NCBI GenBank assembly: GCA_020091685.1
Contig: CM034595.1
Span: 13,754,525-13,818,524, forward strand
DNA from: Lutjanus erythropterus
Lineage: Eukaryota > Chordata > Actinopteri > Lutjaniformes > Lutjanidae
Direction of reading: 5' to 3'
DNA length: 64,000 nucleotides
In this document: positions 12,429-24,625 of the stretch, one piece after another
Numbering within the stretch: the stretch's first letter is position 1
How the letters are laid out: every line of letters begins with the position of its first letter
Position numbers and translations under genes: made by a program
The notes under the pieces: generated by a model
What the model was told of the DNA's origin: nothing
What the model saw: the letters and a program-made list of their open reading frames with translations, nothing else
Databases searched by the model: none

Positions 12429-13392
12429 GTGCTGCAACTAATGATTATTCTAACTGTCGATTAATCTGTTGATTATATTCTCGAATAATCAATTAGTTGT
12501 TTGGTCTACAAAATGTAGAGCCGAACTTACACTAGATTTTTGTGGTCAATGTTGATACCAATAATCCAATATTGATACATCCGCCAATATTCTTTACAAA
12601 TAATATAATATACAGAATATAGAATACGTACATAAACACATTTTTTGCAATTATACATTTCTTGAAGAAAAAATGTCAAAATTCTCTGATTTCAGCGTCT
12701 CAGATGTGAATATTATGGTTTCTTTAGTTATCTGTAGTTGCGCCGACTGATACTGGATTTTTGCTGCTGAAGACAATATTGATATTGGGAAATAAAATAA
12801 TCCTGACATTAAAATGATATATCTGCCGATATTATTAGACAGAATATATACATAAACAAGCAGGATATTTTACAGTTTAACACAAAATTTTATTGACCAA
12901 AATCATATGAGGGCATTGAACCAGTAAACTTTAACTGCTATTTTGAAAGAAATACAAATAGATCAAAATATATGGATATATTAAACCTGAATAAAAAAAA
13001 TCAAATACACATAAAACACTGTCTATTAAGCAAATAAAAACAAAACAGTCTGCATTACATTCTGTTAAAAAGAAATATCGTATGCCATATATGCTGACAC
13101 CAACATATATCGATATAGCTGTGACAGACTAATATCAGGCTGATAATATCAGTCAACTGATATATCGGTTGGGGCCCAATAAAATGTCAGAAAATCCAAG
13201 ATGACATCTGAAATGTCTTGTTTTGTCCACAACCCAAAGATATTCAGTTTACTGCCATAGAGGAGTAAAGGAAACAGAAAATATTCACATAAATGATGCT
13301 GGAATGAGAGAATTTTACTTTTCTTCTAAAATAATCAAAATAGTTGGCCATTAATTCAATAGTTGACAACTAATTGAGTAATCATTGCAGAT
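12429..13392 (+). mobile_element. Inverted-repeat MITE (family A), interrupted by another element
   Basis: The element begins with GTGCTGCAACTAATGATTATT and ends with CAACTAATTGAGTAATCATTGCAG, so its ends are inverted (GCTGCAA...TTGCAG). Its body includes TTGGTCTACAAAATGT and GTCTTGTTTTGTCCACAACCC. Related copies occur at 20081-20723, 52115-52459, 52790-53142, 53471-53773, 59019-59293 and 59938-60295. No coding capacity. This copy is split by the 664-bp insertion listed next. Confidence 0.8.
12517..13180 (+). mobile_element. Nested non-autonomous transposon (family B) inside MITE A
   Basis: A 664-bp AT-rich insertion starts TAGAGCCGAAC and ends GTTGGGGCCCAAT, which are imperfect inverted ends. 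It is flanked by AAAATGT on both sides (12510-12516 and 13181-13187), a target-site duplication of 7 bp, or 8 bp with one mismatch. Removing the insertion and one duplicate restores the continuous family A text seen in other copies (AAAATGTCAGAAAAT). The interior is full of ATATCGATAT-type words. The TSD length suggests a hAT-like mechanism. Confidence 0.75.
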
Positions 13393-14055
13393 TTGCCATC
13401 TGTGATCAGGTTTGTGCATTCAACACTAGTTCTAGGAGAGACCAGACCATAGCTGAGTGTGTGTGCGGCTGAGTCCTGTCGTGCTGAACACACACAGGCA
13501 GTTTGATATGATGTTTTTCTGATGAAAACACTGCGGTGAACGCCCTGTATCCTGCCTCAACACAACACTGAGCCTCACAACGGGACAACATGATCGACCT
13601 AAGTACAGATCATCTCCAAAACATTCCCCCCTTACGTGCGGCTCAACTTTATGTACGACTTGATTTTTGTAAATGATATCAAAATGAAATGCGAGCAGCA
13701 GACACGTCAGCGTTTTGGCGAGGAGTAACAGCAGAAACATATCACTCCTTTTCAAAACTTTGCTATCTTTCTCCGCCCTGCCCCTTTTTTTTGCCTTCTC
13801 CCTGTTCTTTGCTGAGAGTCTGCTGGTTGTTAAATCAATAAAACTCTCTGTCAGGCTCGCGGAGCTTCACCATTTGGCCGCTGTCAAAGCCAAACAAACC
13901 AGATAAGAAAGGCAGAAAGGCGATGAAACGAGGGAGGGAGAGGAAAAAGAAGGGGATGAAACCAGTCAGCCTCCCCTCACCACCACCTCCACCTCCACCA
14001 CCAGCCCCATTTCTCCAACACCCCTCTTTCTATTTATTTACACACATTTCTTTAT
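13393..14055. other. tshz1 intron segment, nothing recognised
   Basis: Non-repetitive sequence with several short accidental open frames on both strands. It ends in a CCACC-rich simple stretch near 13975-14010. No feature supported. Confidence 0.35.
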
Positions 14056-14300
14056 TTATTTGATGTGAGTTTGGGAAGAGGGGGCAATCACGGCAGTCAT
14101 TTGCGGCACTAATGTCCAATCACGGGCCCCTTCACTCATGTGATTTAGGCAGTGCAGGAGTGGGTTCGTGGCAGAGGATGCTGAGGGGGGTGTAGGTGGT
14201 GGGTGTGTGGGAGGGGGGGCAGAGGCCGTTTAGGCCGGCCCCTAATAGGAAACTGGCAGTCTTATTCCTTCCCCAGATTCTGTTTGTCACCCCGCTCTCC
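14056..14300. promoter_or_regulatory. Candidate intronic regulatory block
   Basis: A non-repetitive stretch contains CCAATCACGG, TCATGTGATTTAGG and AATCACGGCAG. It ends near a G-rich run. It is proposed only because it stands out from the surrounding simple repeats; conservation has not been tested. Confidence 0.2.
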
Positions 14301-14399
14301 ATTACGTGCCTCTCAAGCCTGATGGCTTTGGACAGGAGCTGATCAAAAAGCCATCGCTTGACCTACACGCCGTGGCAGAACGAGACTCGTGCCCTGCAC

Positions 14400-14560
14400 A
14401 GGGAAGAGGGGGGGAGAAAGGGAGATGAGATAGAACAGAAGAGGAGGAGGAGGAGGAGGGGTGTATGTCAGTGTATGTGCTGAGAGGAGAAAGAGTGCGG
14501 CGGTGAGGAGGAGGAGGGATGAGGAGGGGAGGAGGAGGGAGGAGGGGGTGATAGCTCTCG
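14400..14560 (+). repeat. Polypurine (GAGGAG)n tract
   Basis: G/A-only runs dominate, including repeated GAGGAGGAGG near 14440 and 14500-14545. Such tracts can form triplex DNA. The opposite strand gives spurious Pro/Ser/Leu-rich frames. Confidence 0.7.
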
Positions 14561-14730
14561 GACCGGGACAAGAGGGCTGTAAATAAAATGACATTATTAT
14601 TTCCTCTGTCCCGTCATGTAGAAAAGCCAATTATGGTAATGCTGCTGCCGGCGTGTCAGAGGGAATGCTGGGATGTGCTTCCCGTGAAGCGGCTAACATG
14701 AGAGCAATGCCCTGATCAGGAACACAGGCC
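14560..14730. promoter_or_regulatory. Candidate conserved non-coding element
   Basis: This complex sequence contains GTAAATAAAATGACATTATT, GCCAATTATGGTAATGCTG and a CCGGCGTGTCAG segment, including a homeodomain-type AATTA core. It sits directly next to a polypurine tract. The call rests on composition and motif density only. Confidence 0.3.
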
Positions 14731-15049
14731 TCAGTTTGACAAGAGACTGTACAGATAGGGAGAAGAAGAAGAGAGGGGGAGAGAAACAAGAGAGAGAAAG
14801 AGATATGAAGCTAACAACAAAGCTGCATCTGCTGCTTGTTTTCTTAACAGATAAATATTGAGCTATCTGTGGGAGAAAAGATTTTTTTTTGAAAAATCAA
14901 CCCATTACAGCTGACAAAACGAAGTTTGGGGATCCAGACTCTGAAAGGGGCAGAGTTTATTCTCACAGTTTACTTAATATCATCCTGATCGCATTTCACT
15001 CTCACCGTAACAGCTGTAAATTCAGTTGTGAAAATCCCTTTTTATTTTG

Positions 15050-16070
15050 CTACAGTTTGTACAGGTGCTGGAAAACCTTGAAAACACTTAAATTTAATAT
15101 TTTTAAGGTTTGAAAAGTGCTTGGATTTTGGATAAAGTGCTTGAAATCGTAATTGAATTACTGTCACAATAAATCGCTACCTGACTAATTAGTTAGGTAA
15201 TACAGGATGCCTGTTTACTGACAGACAGGTGACACATTTTGAAACATTAAACTTTGTGGTGCTTTCCTTTCTTTGTAGAAAGCTATCAACATCACATGCT
15301 ATCATAAGTTTTATGCTTTATAGCACAATAACGTCTGATTTAAAGAAAAAATCTGCGATATGTTTACTAAATATGAATCATAAAATGACCATGCAATGCC
15401 ATCAGAGATTAAGGAAACACTACAACCAGTGTCCTCCTTTGAATATGCCTGTTTCATTAATTAGAGTTCAGATTTATGCCAAACTTTTGCCAAATGAGTA
15501 ACCGTTGGGTTATGAGTCTTTAGAAATCAATAATCTTTTAGAAAGGAGTAGATGGTTATAACGGTTAAATTGAGCAATATGTTAACGAAGTCTGGCAGGC
15601 AGAAGGATGGAATTCCCTCAACTCCAACTTCAGAGTGTATTTTCGGAGCAGTGGGTTTTTGAATTTGGGATGACGGGCTTCGCTTTACGTTGACTGACAT
15701 CTGACAGTTATAAACAGCTGATCAGCTTACAGCATAAGACTCATCCTAGCTTGTTATTGTCAAAATATAATGTTACACTCATCTTCCTTACTTCTACTTA
15801 TTTCTCCTTTAAACTTGGTTGTGTTTTTCTTTAATTTGCCACCCTTCCCTTGAATGCTATCACAAAACATAATTGTGGTCATTTGTAGCACAATAACATC
15901 TGATTTAATGCAATGAAAAAGTGAAATAATCATTTTGAGTCTATGTTTATGAATATGTAATTTACCACAGCTTTACGGTGCTGAAAAAGCTTGAAAATGC
16001 ACCTTGAAAATCTCTGAATATTGCTTGACTTTGACTCTGGAAAATGTCTAAGAACCGTGTTTTGTGAACA
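15050..16070 (+). repeat. Duplicated dispersed repeat (CTTGAAAA-rich)
   Basis: GTGCTGGAAAACCTTGAAAACAC at 15064 recurs as GTGCTGAAAAAGCTTGAAAATGC at 15978. TAGCACAATAACGTCTGATTTAA at about 15320 recurs as TAGCACAATAACATCTGATTTAA at about 15887. This looks like a repeat family present twice in direct orientation. No coding capacity was recognised. Confidence 0.55.
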
Positions 16071-16429
16071 ACCAACAAGCAACAAAGCAAACCCCCGTGA
16101 GGAGACGTGTCATACAGAATCTTATTAAGTGCAGCTCCGCGATATGAAAATGATTGAGAAGCCCTAGCATAGGAGAAGCTATCAACCCACAAAGTTCAGG
16201 AGTTCGTGAATTATACTCTGTCACACCTCAAAATTTGACGAGATGAATTATGCAAAGATGACGGTGAAAGAGCCGGATATTGAGGGTGAAGGCGATCATT
16301 TACTTTAGAAGCTAATTCGTTCTTATCTCATCTCAGGCTTCTCCCGGTATCCCGTTCTTAAAATTCCTCCTACGCTTGATAGGGGGGCTCTCCTTAAAAT
16401 AATTCCTCAGCTACCTTTCTCTTCTCGCT

Positions 16430-16660
16430 CCCCTCCATCACCCCCTCTTTCTCTTTCTCTCCCACCCTTCTCCTCCTCCTCCTCCTCCTCCTCCCCTCTC
16501 CAGCCTTGCTCACATGCCCACATGGGCCCCTCCCAAGCGGAATAATGGGAGCATATGGCCTAGGCAGCACCTACAGGGCCTTAAATAACTGCTGCAGCAT
16601 TCCAGCTCGCTGTACCAATTTATCTCTCACCCCCCTCTCCACCCCATTTCAAAACACTTC
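16430..16660. promoter_or_regulatory. Candidate conserved non-coding element after a CTC-repeat
   Basis: A (CTC)n tract at about 16470-16500 is followed by a non-repetitive block with GCGGAATAATGGGAGCATAT, GGCCTTAAATAACTGCTGC (an E-box-like CAGCTG-related word nearby) and TACCAATTTATC. Proposed from sequence complexity alone. Confidence 0.25.
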
Positions 16661-18104
16661 TAGCCTGAGTTGAGCTCAGCAGACAGCAGCGGATGGGACA
16701 TGTTGTGCTTCAGACACATAGCTACATAATGGACTGACGTAGAAAGGTGGTGTGAATGTGAATAAGTGCTGTGCAAACAGGATTAGTGGTGAAATTCTGT
16801 ATTATTGGCAGATATTCAGTGAGTCAACCGGCAGCCTTTCCGGTGATCGTTTGTGCTGGTGGCTCCCTGCAAACACTTCACGTCATGTTAATTTACAGTA
16901 GGCCAGTAGCATTATGTAAAGTTAACGTACTGAACTCTTAGAGAGCAGTTTGTTAGTGTGTTTTTGCCCTGCAAGCAGGATGGCAATGTTGGATTGTCTG
17001 CCAGTCTGTTGGTTTAAAACTTTAAAATCTTCCCTTTAGAGACTGTTCTGTTGCCAGATGGGTTCCGGTTCAGCATCTTTAAAGTTGACATTAACACCTG
17101 ACCAATATAGCTGTTGACCAATATTATTGTTAATATTATTATGTTGACTACTGTACAAAAGCTCAACTTCATAACCTTATTCACAGATTTAGTTGAACTG
17201 GATCATATCTTACAGAGAAAATATTTTCTGTTGTCCTCCAGAATATCCTGACGGATATTGGATAGTATTAGTAGCTTACTTGTTGCAAAACCAGCCTCAA
17301 CAGCCTCTCAATGACCACAACTGGTAATCGGGGTGAAAAGGGCCTCTGAGACTGACAGGGGATACTTGTTGCTAAAATAACTTAGCTAACCGGTAAGTTA
17401 GTTAGCTTGGTTAGCCGTGACTCAGCCCCATGGTGATGGGAGCCAAACCCAACAAGAAGACCACCTCTGTACTGTAGTCTATTTCCTGTCGTCAAACTGG
17501 CCTCCATTGGTCTCAGAGGCTGTTTTTGTCCTGGGTCCTGCGTGTTCCCTGGGAGCTCTCAGGCTGGGAGTCAGCTAAGATGGATGCTGACCTCCCTACA
17601 TCCATGGACTGCTTTAGCTGCAAGGATGGGGATGCAGGGGTCCGGGTTCCATAATAAGTCCCTCGCTATTTGCCTGTTTTTAGAGGAAACGCATAAGGAA
17701 TAAACACTCTGTTGGCTGTTTCATGGGAACTTTATCACCAAATGTTTTATCAACATTTTAGGGAAGATATCGGCCAGCTACTTGCTCATACTACAAGCAG
17801 CTTCGAATCAAAGCATCAACTAAATATCAAAATGTGCGCACCATAGATTGATGTGGGACATTCAGCTGACTAGAATCTTATTCTGTACAGTAAGGTGAGG
17901 TCAGAGGTCAGACAGGTAGCCGGTGTTAACCTGCTACAGGTCACACTCTCATGTAAATATGTCAATATGTCCCACAGACATCCCTCTATCTGACCTCCAC
18001 AGAGAGAATGATATATGGATCGTGGGAGGCCCATGTGGGGGTATTTATGCATATGATTGTGTACGGGCAGGTGTGAGATCCAAGAGGCATGTGGGCAGGT
18101 TTGA
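16660..18104. other. tshz1 intron segment, nothing recognised
   Basis: Non-repetitive intron sequence of ordinary base composition. No exon, transposon end or structured motif was seen. Confidence 0.35.
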
Positions 18105-18105
18105 A

Positions 18106-18116
18106 TGTGTGTGTGT

Positions 18117-18151
<35 letters not shown>
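18106..18151 (+). repeat. (TG)n microsatellite
   Basis: A TG dinucleotide run broken once by GAG. A reciprocal AC run follows at 18300-18327. The short open frames here are artefacts of the repeat. Confidence 0.95.
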
Positions 18152-18157
<6 letters not shown>

Positions 18158-18789
18158 TGAGAGAGAGTGAGTGTGAAAGGTGCTGCTGTTTTATTTATAG
18201 AGCAAGCGCTATTTATACCCAACTCAAAGATCAGTTCAGAGAAGCAGCTTGTGGGCCACAGCCAAGATCGCTCTCCATTACTGTGCATGCACAAAACCAA
18301 ACACACACACACACTCACACACACACTTGCGCTTACACTAAAGCTGGGGCTGCAAGCACTATCGTCTCAGCTTTTTACACATGCATGCAGTAACAACACA
18401 AGGAGACATTTACAGTATATCCAGCCTTGTGTTAGTTGGTGAAGGGGTGGATGGGGTTGGGTGGGTGTGGGTAGGAAGGGGGGCGAGGGGGTGGGGGCAC
18501 ACTGACTGACTGAGTGTTCTTCATGGAGTACAGCAGGCTTTAACATGCTGGGGGATCAATACAGTGAACCAGCGCCAATCGATTGCAATTCATCTAGCCT
18601 TTTTTTTTTTTTTTTCAATTTCATTCTCACCCACTCACACTCCACATTGAGCCACTGCTGCTGCTGTCCTGCGAGGCAATACATAAATAAACATACACAC
18701 ATATGCATACACGTGAACACATAAACACAATAACACACACACACCTGAGTGGCTGGAACGATTGCACCCCTCCATGCAAACGCAGGGTT

Positions 18790-18940
18790 CAATAAACCCG
18801 TATGGAATTTATTTATTTTTATTGAGCATATCAGCCCATCCTGGTCTTCTCTGCATAACAAGGCCTGTATAATTAAACCATAAATTTCAGTGCGCTCCTT
18901 TAATTACCACAGACAATGTCAGGAGGCAGCAGAGTAAACA
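18790..18940. promoter_or_regulatory. Candidate conserved non-coding element
   Basis: The block contains GTATAATTAAACCATAAATTT and CCTTTAATTACCACAGACAAT, which are homeodomain-type TAATTA/ATTA words and an ACCACAG Runx-like word, within non-repetitive sequence. Confidence 0.3.
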
Positions 18941-19408
18941 AATGGCTTTGAAGTGAGCAAGGAAAAAAAAGTGCTTCGACACAGCAATGGAGAAGCTGTT
19001 CATTTTGGTGGGGATGTTGTTGCACTTGAAAAGGATGAAATGTTCAAAAGAGTGTATGTGCACGGGGAGTACAGTATGTATTTTTTTTTCTCCCTCCTGC
19101 CTTTTTCTAAGAATGCTTTTGAGGGATGCAGGTTCGCTGTGGAGTGAAGGGAGGAATAATCAGTGTATCGCTGCGAGCATGACGATGTGCAAATATGTAT
19201 ATTTGGATGAGCGTGACACGCTTGTGACAACTAATAAAGTGTGTTAGGAAGAGTGTGTGTTTAAGCATTTGTTTTTCCTGAACAAACACAAGGCACAGGT
19301 CTGTTTCTGTACGTAATTTATTGGGAGCCAGGGGTTCTTGTCCCTCTTGACCATGACTGGAGACATTTGCAGATGTGCGTGTCTTATACAGTATATATGT
19401 GCGTGTAT

Positions 19409-19437
19409 TGTGTGTGTGTGTGTGTGCATGCGCATGT

Positions 19438-19486
<49 letters not shown>
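19409..19486 (+). repeat. (TG)n microsatellite, about 78 bp
   Basis: A long TG run interrupted by GCATGCGCATG and TTTG. Alternating purine-pyrimidine of this length is prone to Z-DNA and length polymorphism. Confidence 0.95.
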
Positions 19487-19489
19487 CGC

Positions 19490-19765
19490 TTTAGGTCAAT
19501 GTCAACACACAGACCTGCTTCCCAGCAGCTTAGCTAATTACACAAGAGCCCTGAAGGCCACTTAGAACAGGTTAGCTAATTAACAAACAGGCTGATTGCA
19601 GATTAATTGAGAGGTGTTCCTAATCTTCACCCCTAAACGCAATGACAAATGCTAACTGGCGCTAATTAGGCCGGTATGGAGAGCTGAGAGTGGAGGTTGT
19701 ATTTACAGTTAGCGCAGCTCATATGGACATGTGGCTTATATCCAGCTGCCTTTCACAGCTTAAGC
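19490..19765. promoter_or_regulatory. Candidate conserved non-coding element with repeated TAGCTAATTA words
   Basis: Immediately after the TG microsatellite, the motif TTAGCTAATTA occurs twice (about 19529 and 19570). GATTAATTGAG and GGCGCTAATTAGG follow. The density of homeodomain-type cores in otherwise complex sequence is the highest that I noticed in this part of the intron, so an enhancer is plausible. Confidence 0.4.
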
Positions 19766-20080
19766 AAATAAAACTTCAGGGAAACTACTCTGCCATTTTC
19801 AGCAGCAGACTTTTCAGGCAGTTCACAATCTGAACAGTCTAAGTCTGTATTAATCAATTGTAGTTTTAATTAGTTTATGAATTTGGTCTTTGGTAGAATT
19901 AAGAGTTAGAATTTGGTATCCATTTTGTTAGTAAACAGTAGTGAATTCTTGTATTTCTTGGCAATTTTAGCTGCAAATTTGTTTACTTTTACTTTAGTTT
20001 TCATATTAATATAATTGTCATGGTTGCTTGTATACTGTAATTATAATTACAGTGTCCTCTCAGTTTGGGCTCTGAGCACT

Positions 20081-20723
20081 AGGGCTGCAACTAAGGATTA
20101 TTTTCATTATTGATTAAACAAGTGTTAACCACTTTTGAGATATCTTTGCAAAAAATGTGTTTTTATTTATATATTCTAGAGTTTGTATATTATATTCTGT
20201 ATGAACAATATCGGCTGATTGATATCAGAATCTTTTTACTTTTCTAAAGCTTTTTCACGTCAAGGACCTCTGACAGAGATTAGATAATTGATTTTTGCCA
20301 TTAGATGTTTTATTACAGAAAGCATTTCCTCAGTAACTATAGTTTTGTCTCATACCTGATTTAGGTTTGAATGTTAAAAATCTTTTTAATTTCCTTGCTG
20401 TGGTGGTACAACATTGCTAAATGTATACAGAGGAAGCAATGGTATATGAAACCCATCATCAAATAGCCATACATTCTGTCACTGTATTACTTATGAATGA
20501 TATTACAGTGAAAATTAAATATTACCCTTTTTGCTAGGGACCCCCTGAAGCCCCCCCACGGACTCCCTAGACCCCCATTTGAGACCTTGTGCTACAGAGA
20601 ACTAAAGAAACCAGGCAATATTCCCATTTGAGAAGCTGAAATCAGACAATTTTCTCAAAAAATACTAAAAACAATGAATCAATTATCAAAATAGTTAGAT
20701 ATTAACTTAAAAATTGCAGCACT
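20081..20723 (+). mobile_element. MITE family A copy, internally disrupted
   Basis: Starts AGGGCTGCAACTAAGGATTATT and ends AAAATTGCAGCACTA. The 3' half (AGAACTAAAGAAACCAGGCAA...GAGAAGCTGAAATCAGACAA) matches other family A copies. The middle (about 20120-20590) is unrelated sequence with ATATCGGCTGATTGATATC, suggesting another insertion. Confidence 0.65.
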
Positions 20724-20879
20724 ACACTAGGCATTTTATTATACTGGCAGTAAACACTTCCACCAATCTCCCTGTCTGAGCTCCAAGTTACCTGTGGTTA
20801 TAATATTCTGCACTTCCTTGGAAAACTCCCTCTCATATGTTCGCTGAACGCAGTGTTAAGACGATAATGTTTGCAGTTG

Positions 20880-21122
20880 ACCTTTCAGTGTGTGTGTGTC
20901 TGTGTGTGTGTGTGTGTGTGGGATTTGGGTGCATTCATGTCTGCTCTGACATGAATGGCGTGCGCAGATCATGAAACCTGAAACGGCTGCAACACAATAG
21001 GCTACGGTGGATTACAACGGCAAAATGAAGAGAAATGGGCCCCTCAGCAGGGATCTGAACCAGCACCCATCTGTGGGGCGATCACCTGCCAATAGAAAAC
21101 AGACCCCCCCCTGCCCCCCCGC

Positions 21123-21154
<32 letters not shown>

Positions 21155-21630
21155 ATACACTCAATCTTGCAATTTTCACAGCCACTAAAACTACTCCCCA
21201 AGGCCCGACTTCTTCCAACTTCCATCTGCCTGGATAAATTTATCATACAGCTCCCCTGTCTATCACACACACACCTGTGCCTTTTAAGCTGCCCACCCCC
21301 ACTCCCCTCCACCCCAAACACACACACTCAAATTCCACCTGGCCTCCTTCAACCTCTGACCCCACCCTCACCCAAGTCTCTCCTATAATCCCTCCCTCCA
21401 TCCATAGACTCCTTTACTTCCTTCTGTCTTCTGCACCACCTGCGCTTTTAAATCCCCACATCAGGATGGACCACTTCACCTGAACACACACACTGCCAAT
21501 AAATACACACACACACGCACATGTACACATAAACACATGCAAGCGCCCTCACCCAAATCTCAGAGAACACACACACACAAATACACACAAGTATGTACAA
21601 ACACACGCACACATGCACTGTCCCTGACAA
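20880..21630. repeat. Microsatellite-rich block (TG then AC tracts)
   Basis: TG run at 20888-20922, AC run at 21122-21156, then scattered ACACAC and C-rich runs to about 21620. Open frames on both strands are repeat artefacts (poly Thr-His or Cys-Val). Confidence 0.85.
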
Positions 21631-23260
21631 GACAACAGCCAGCAGCAGCTGCTTCCATCTCCTAGCAACGGCCAGCCTGATAGATGACCCAACGATGGAT
21701 AATTACCGTAAATCACCACAGCTCACACACTAAAGGAGAGAGAGGGGCGAGAGAGGTTGTGAAAGACTGAAAAAGAAAGAGAGAGAGAGAAAGAGCAGGG
21801 ACTGAAAGGGATCAGAAATAGAGGGCTGGGACTGGTCATGTGTGCACTAATGCACCTTGATGAGCTCAAATTCATCTGCCTTTTAGAGCACACACACACG
21901 CACAATGCACAAATGCAGACTCTCATGTGTCAACACACACATTTATGCAAGCATGATTCATACACTCCGGCACACAAAATAAACCTACATAAATATATGA
22001 TAAAAACATACATCTGCATATATGAACAACACACATGCACACTAAGTGATGCACACTGGCAGCACTGTGGCTGTAATCTGAAACCGCAGGCCCCGCCTCC
22101 CTACAGAGGTGCTCAACTGTCACAGATTCACCTCTTTTACACGGAGGCGCCAATCAAAGGCCAAACGGTGCTGTAGGATGGATCTTAACACTAGAGCGAA
22201 AAGGGTGTATAGTATACTGAACACACAAATGACGCCTGATTAAATATCACTGAGTTTTGGTTTGTCTAATAAATCTTTGGATGTTAAATGAGTTGCACTT
22301 TAAAGTGACAGTTTTGATTTTTGAGGAGGGGCTGTGCAAAGTACTTATTGATAGTCAGTGTATTACCTACAGTGGATGGCAGTCTGCACATTACCAGTTT
22401 GGAGAAGCAGAGGAACAACAGTCATGAGTCAAATATCGCTTTACCCAAACCAACCAAATTCCATGGGCAAAATCAGATATTTTACCTTGTAGGATATGGG
22501 AGGTGCTGCTCTACTGCTGCCTTGATCTGTTAGTTTGTTTATGTTATTGTGTGACTTTTGTGTTTTAAATGGTTAGTTTAGATACACAGAAGACACACAA
22601 TAACACAAAGAATCTAACCAATCAAGACAGAGATAGAACAGCAACTCCTGTGTTCTGTAAGGTTAAATTGCTGATTTCACTTATGGAGTTTGGTTGGTTT
22701 GGAAAGAGTGATATATGTGGCTTATATAATGACAGTTTCCCGTCAGAAAAGGCTCTCTGACAGCTAAGTTAAGTGGTGAAGATATTCTAAATATTGTCTA
22801 TGATTAAACTGATACAGATTTTTTTGGGGAGGTAGGCTTTTTTTAAGTGGTTAAAATATGTTTTGTTGCTGACACTGTCCACAACAGTCCATTGTTTTAC
22901 TTCTGAGCTGGTATTCCTCTCTGCTTCACCTCACTGGGAGCTTGCCAACTGGCATCTACTGTAGCTGATACACTGACTATGGAAAACTCACATCAAATAA
23001 TCTGAACTATACCTTTATATTCCCACTGAATAAGACTTTAAAATTTGATTTGTAATAACTTAATCTTTTAACTCTCCACTGATGATGATAAAACACATTT
23101 GCATTAAGTCATACCAGACTCATGCAGTGCGTTTTCCACACATTCTGAATATAACCACATGACAAACTATCTCCAGAAGTTTTAAATAATTGCACTCTGG
23201 ACAAAGTTTACTTCAAATCATCAACAGATCTTCGATATGCACACGCAGCTGCTCCGTTTA
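21630..23260. other. tshz1 intron segment, nothing firm
   Basis: A GA-rich run at about 21735-21800 and short AC runs near 21890 are the only low-complexity pieces. No exon or transposon was recognised. 22190-23260 is AT-rich single-copy-looking DNA. Confidence 0.35.
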
Positions 23261-23269
23261 CTTCCCCTT

Positions 23270-23640
23270 CATTTTCTGCTCTCCCAGACATGCAATCTGT
23301 CCCTCTCTTTCCCTTCTTTCTTTCCTCGCTTCCCCCTCCCTCCCCCCCCCCCTCCCCTCTCCCTCCCTGTGCGAGTCCTGGCTGCTGCAGACATTTGATC
23401 TGGCTGCCTTGTGATAGATTGACAGGTAATGAGGAGGTTGAAGGGGCGTTGGAGACAGGAGCAGGTGTTCAGCACAGTCTTTTTGGCCAGCACTAAGCTG
23501 CCATGTCCTTCACTGCTGCACCGCACCACTCCGCTTCCTCCCTCCCTCTTTCTCTCACTCATTCTTTCCCTCCTTCTTTCCTTCCTTCCTCCTTTTCCAC
23601 CCCCCACCCCCCCCGCCCCCTTCCTGAGAGAAGAGGACTA
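23270..23640 (+). repeat. Polypyrimidine (CTCC/TTCC)n tracts
   Basis: Two CT-only stretches (about 23300-23368 and 23530-23615) flank a complex 150-bp segment. They give spurious Ser/Pro-rich frames on one strand and Gly/Arg-rich frames on the other. Confidence 0.75.
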
Positions 23641-23996
23641 TGCAATCCATCACGCGGTGACACGGTCGGACATAGACTGTCTTTATATGGGGAAAAACGC
23701 ATGGGCCATGGAAATAAATAGAGAAACGAACATCGCGTCCCATGCTGGCAGCAGCAAACTAGGCCTCGGACTGATCAGTCAAACTGTGTCGAGGAGAGGA
23801 TGAGACTGATTTGGAGCATCCAGTGTAAAGCAGACCGATACGGGATTTTTAGATGCTGATACTGATACTGATAAGACTTCTATCAGGCTAAAAAGATTTT
23901 ATTACTCCGTTTTTGCCCTCAAAATGTACTCTTTTCAGGTTACAAAAGCCTCTGAGTCAGAATTTCAAGATGACCCTTTCTCCTTAGTTACTGTTG

Positions 23997-24625
23997 CTAG
24001 GCCTGTCAAGCTTTCAATTCTTGCACTTTACATACGCAGTTTACAGAGACAGATTTAACATGGAAATTGGCAGGAATTCATGAGACATCGAATCTTCAAG
24101 AAGTAAACAAAAGCAGGTGCCTCATTTCTAGCTGACAAGTGTAGCTAGCTAATATAAGCTAATGCTCATGTTTAACCTCCTTGTCAGCTGTGAAGTCCAT
24201 CTCCTGTTGACTTTTTAATGTTTCCATCTGACACTTTTAGAACGAGAACCCTGTAACAGGGGTCTGAATAATGTAAAGTTACTTACCCATCGTGAACATA
24301 ATATTAGTGATAAAGACTGAGGCTACAGCTACAACCCGGCCAGATACTGGTGGGACGGTGAAATACGACACAGGTATGAAAATGATAGACAACAGATTTT
24401 GTTGGCTAAAATGATGACTCTCGCTGGCAGATTTCATAAATGTAGAAAGCTAATGTAAACTAACGCTACTGTTCAATCTCCCTCCTTGAGTCGGCTAAGA
24501 AGTCTGTCTCCAGCTGACTTTTCATGTCTCATTCTGACACATTTTAAAACGATAAGCTCCTGAGGGACCAAGTATTTTGTTTCTTTTACGTGTAAAGAAA
24601 TGCAAAGCTTGACAGGCCTGTGTTT
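23997..24625. mobile_element. Inverted-repeat element with internal duplication
   Basis: GGCCTGTCAAGCTTTC at about 24001 is answered by the inverted copy GCAAAGCTTGACAGGCC near 24603-24619. Inside, about 24136-24260 and 24424-24560 are diverged direct copies (both with AGCTAAT, TTAACCTCC or TTCAATCTCC, GAAGTC, GTTGACTTTT or GCTGACTTTT, CATCTGACA or TTCTGACAC). This looks like a non-autonomous DNA transposon; boundaries are to within a few bases. Confidence 0.55.

Noticed and set aside
23269-23803. Ser/Pro-rich and Gly/Arg-rich frames on both strands
   Set aside because: They are translations of CTCC/GGAG simple repeats.
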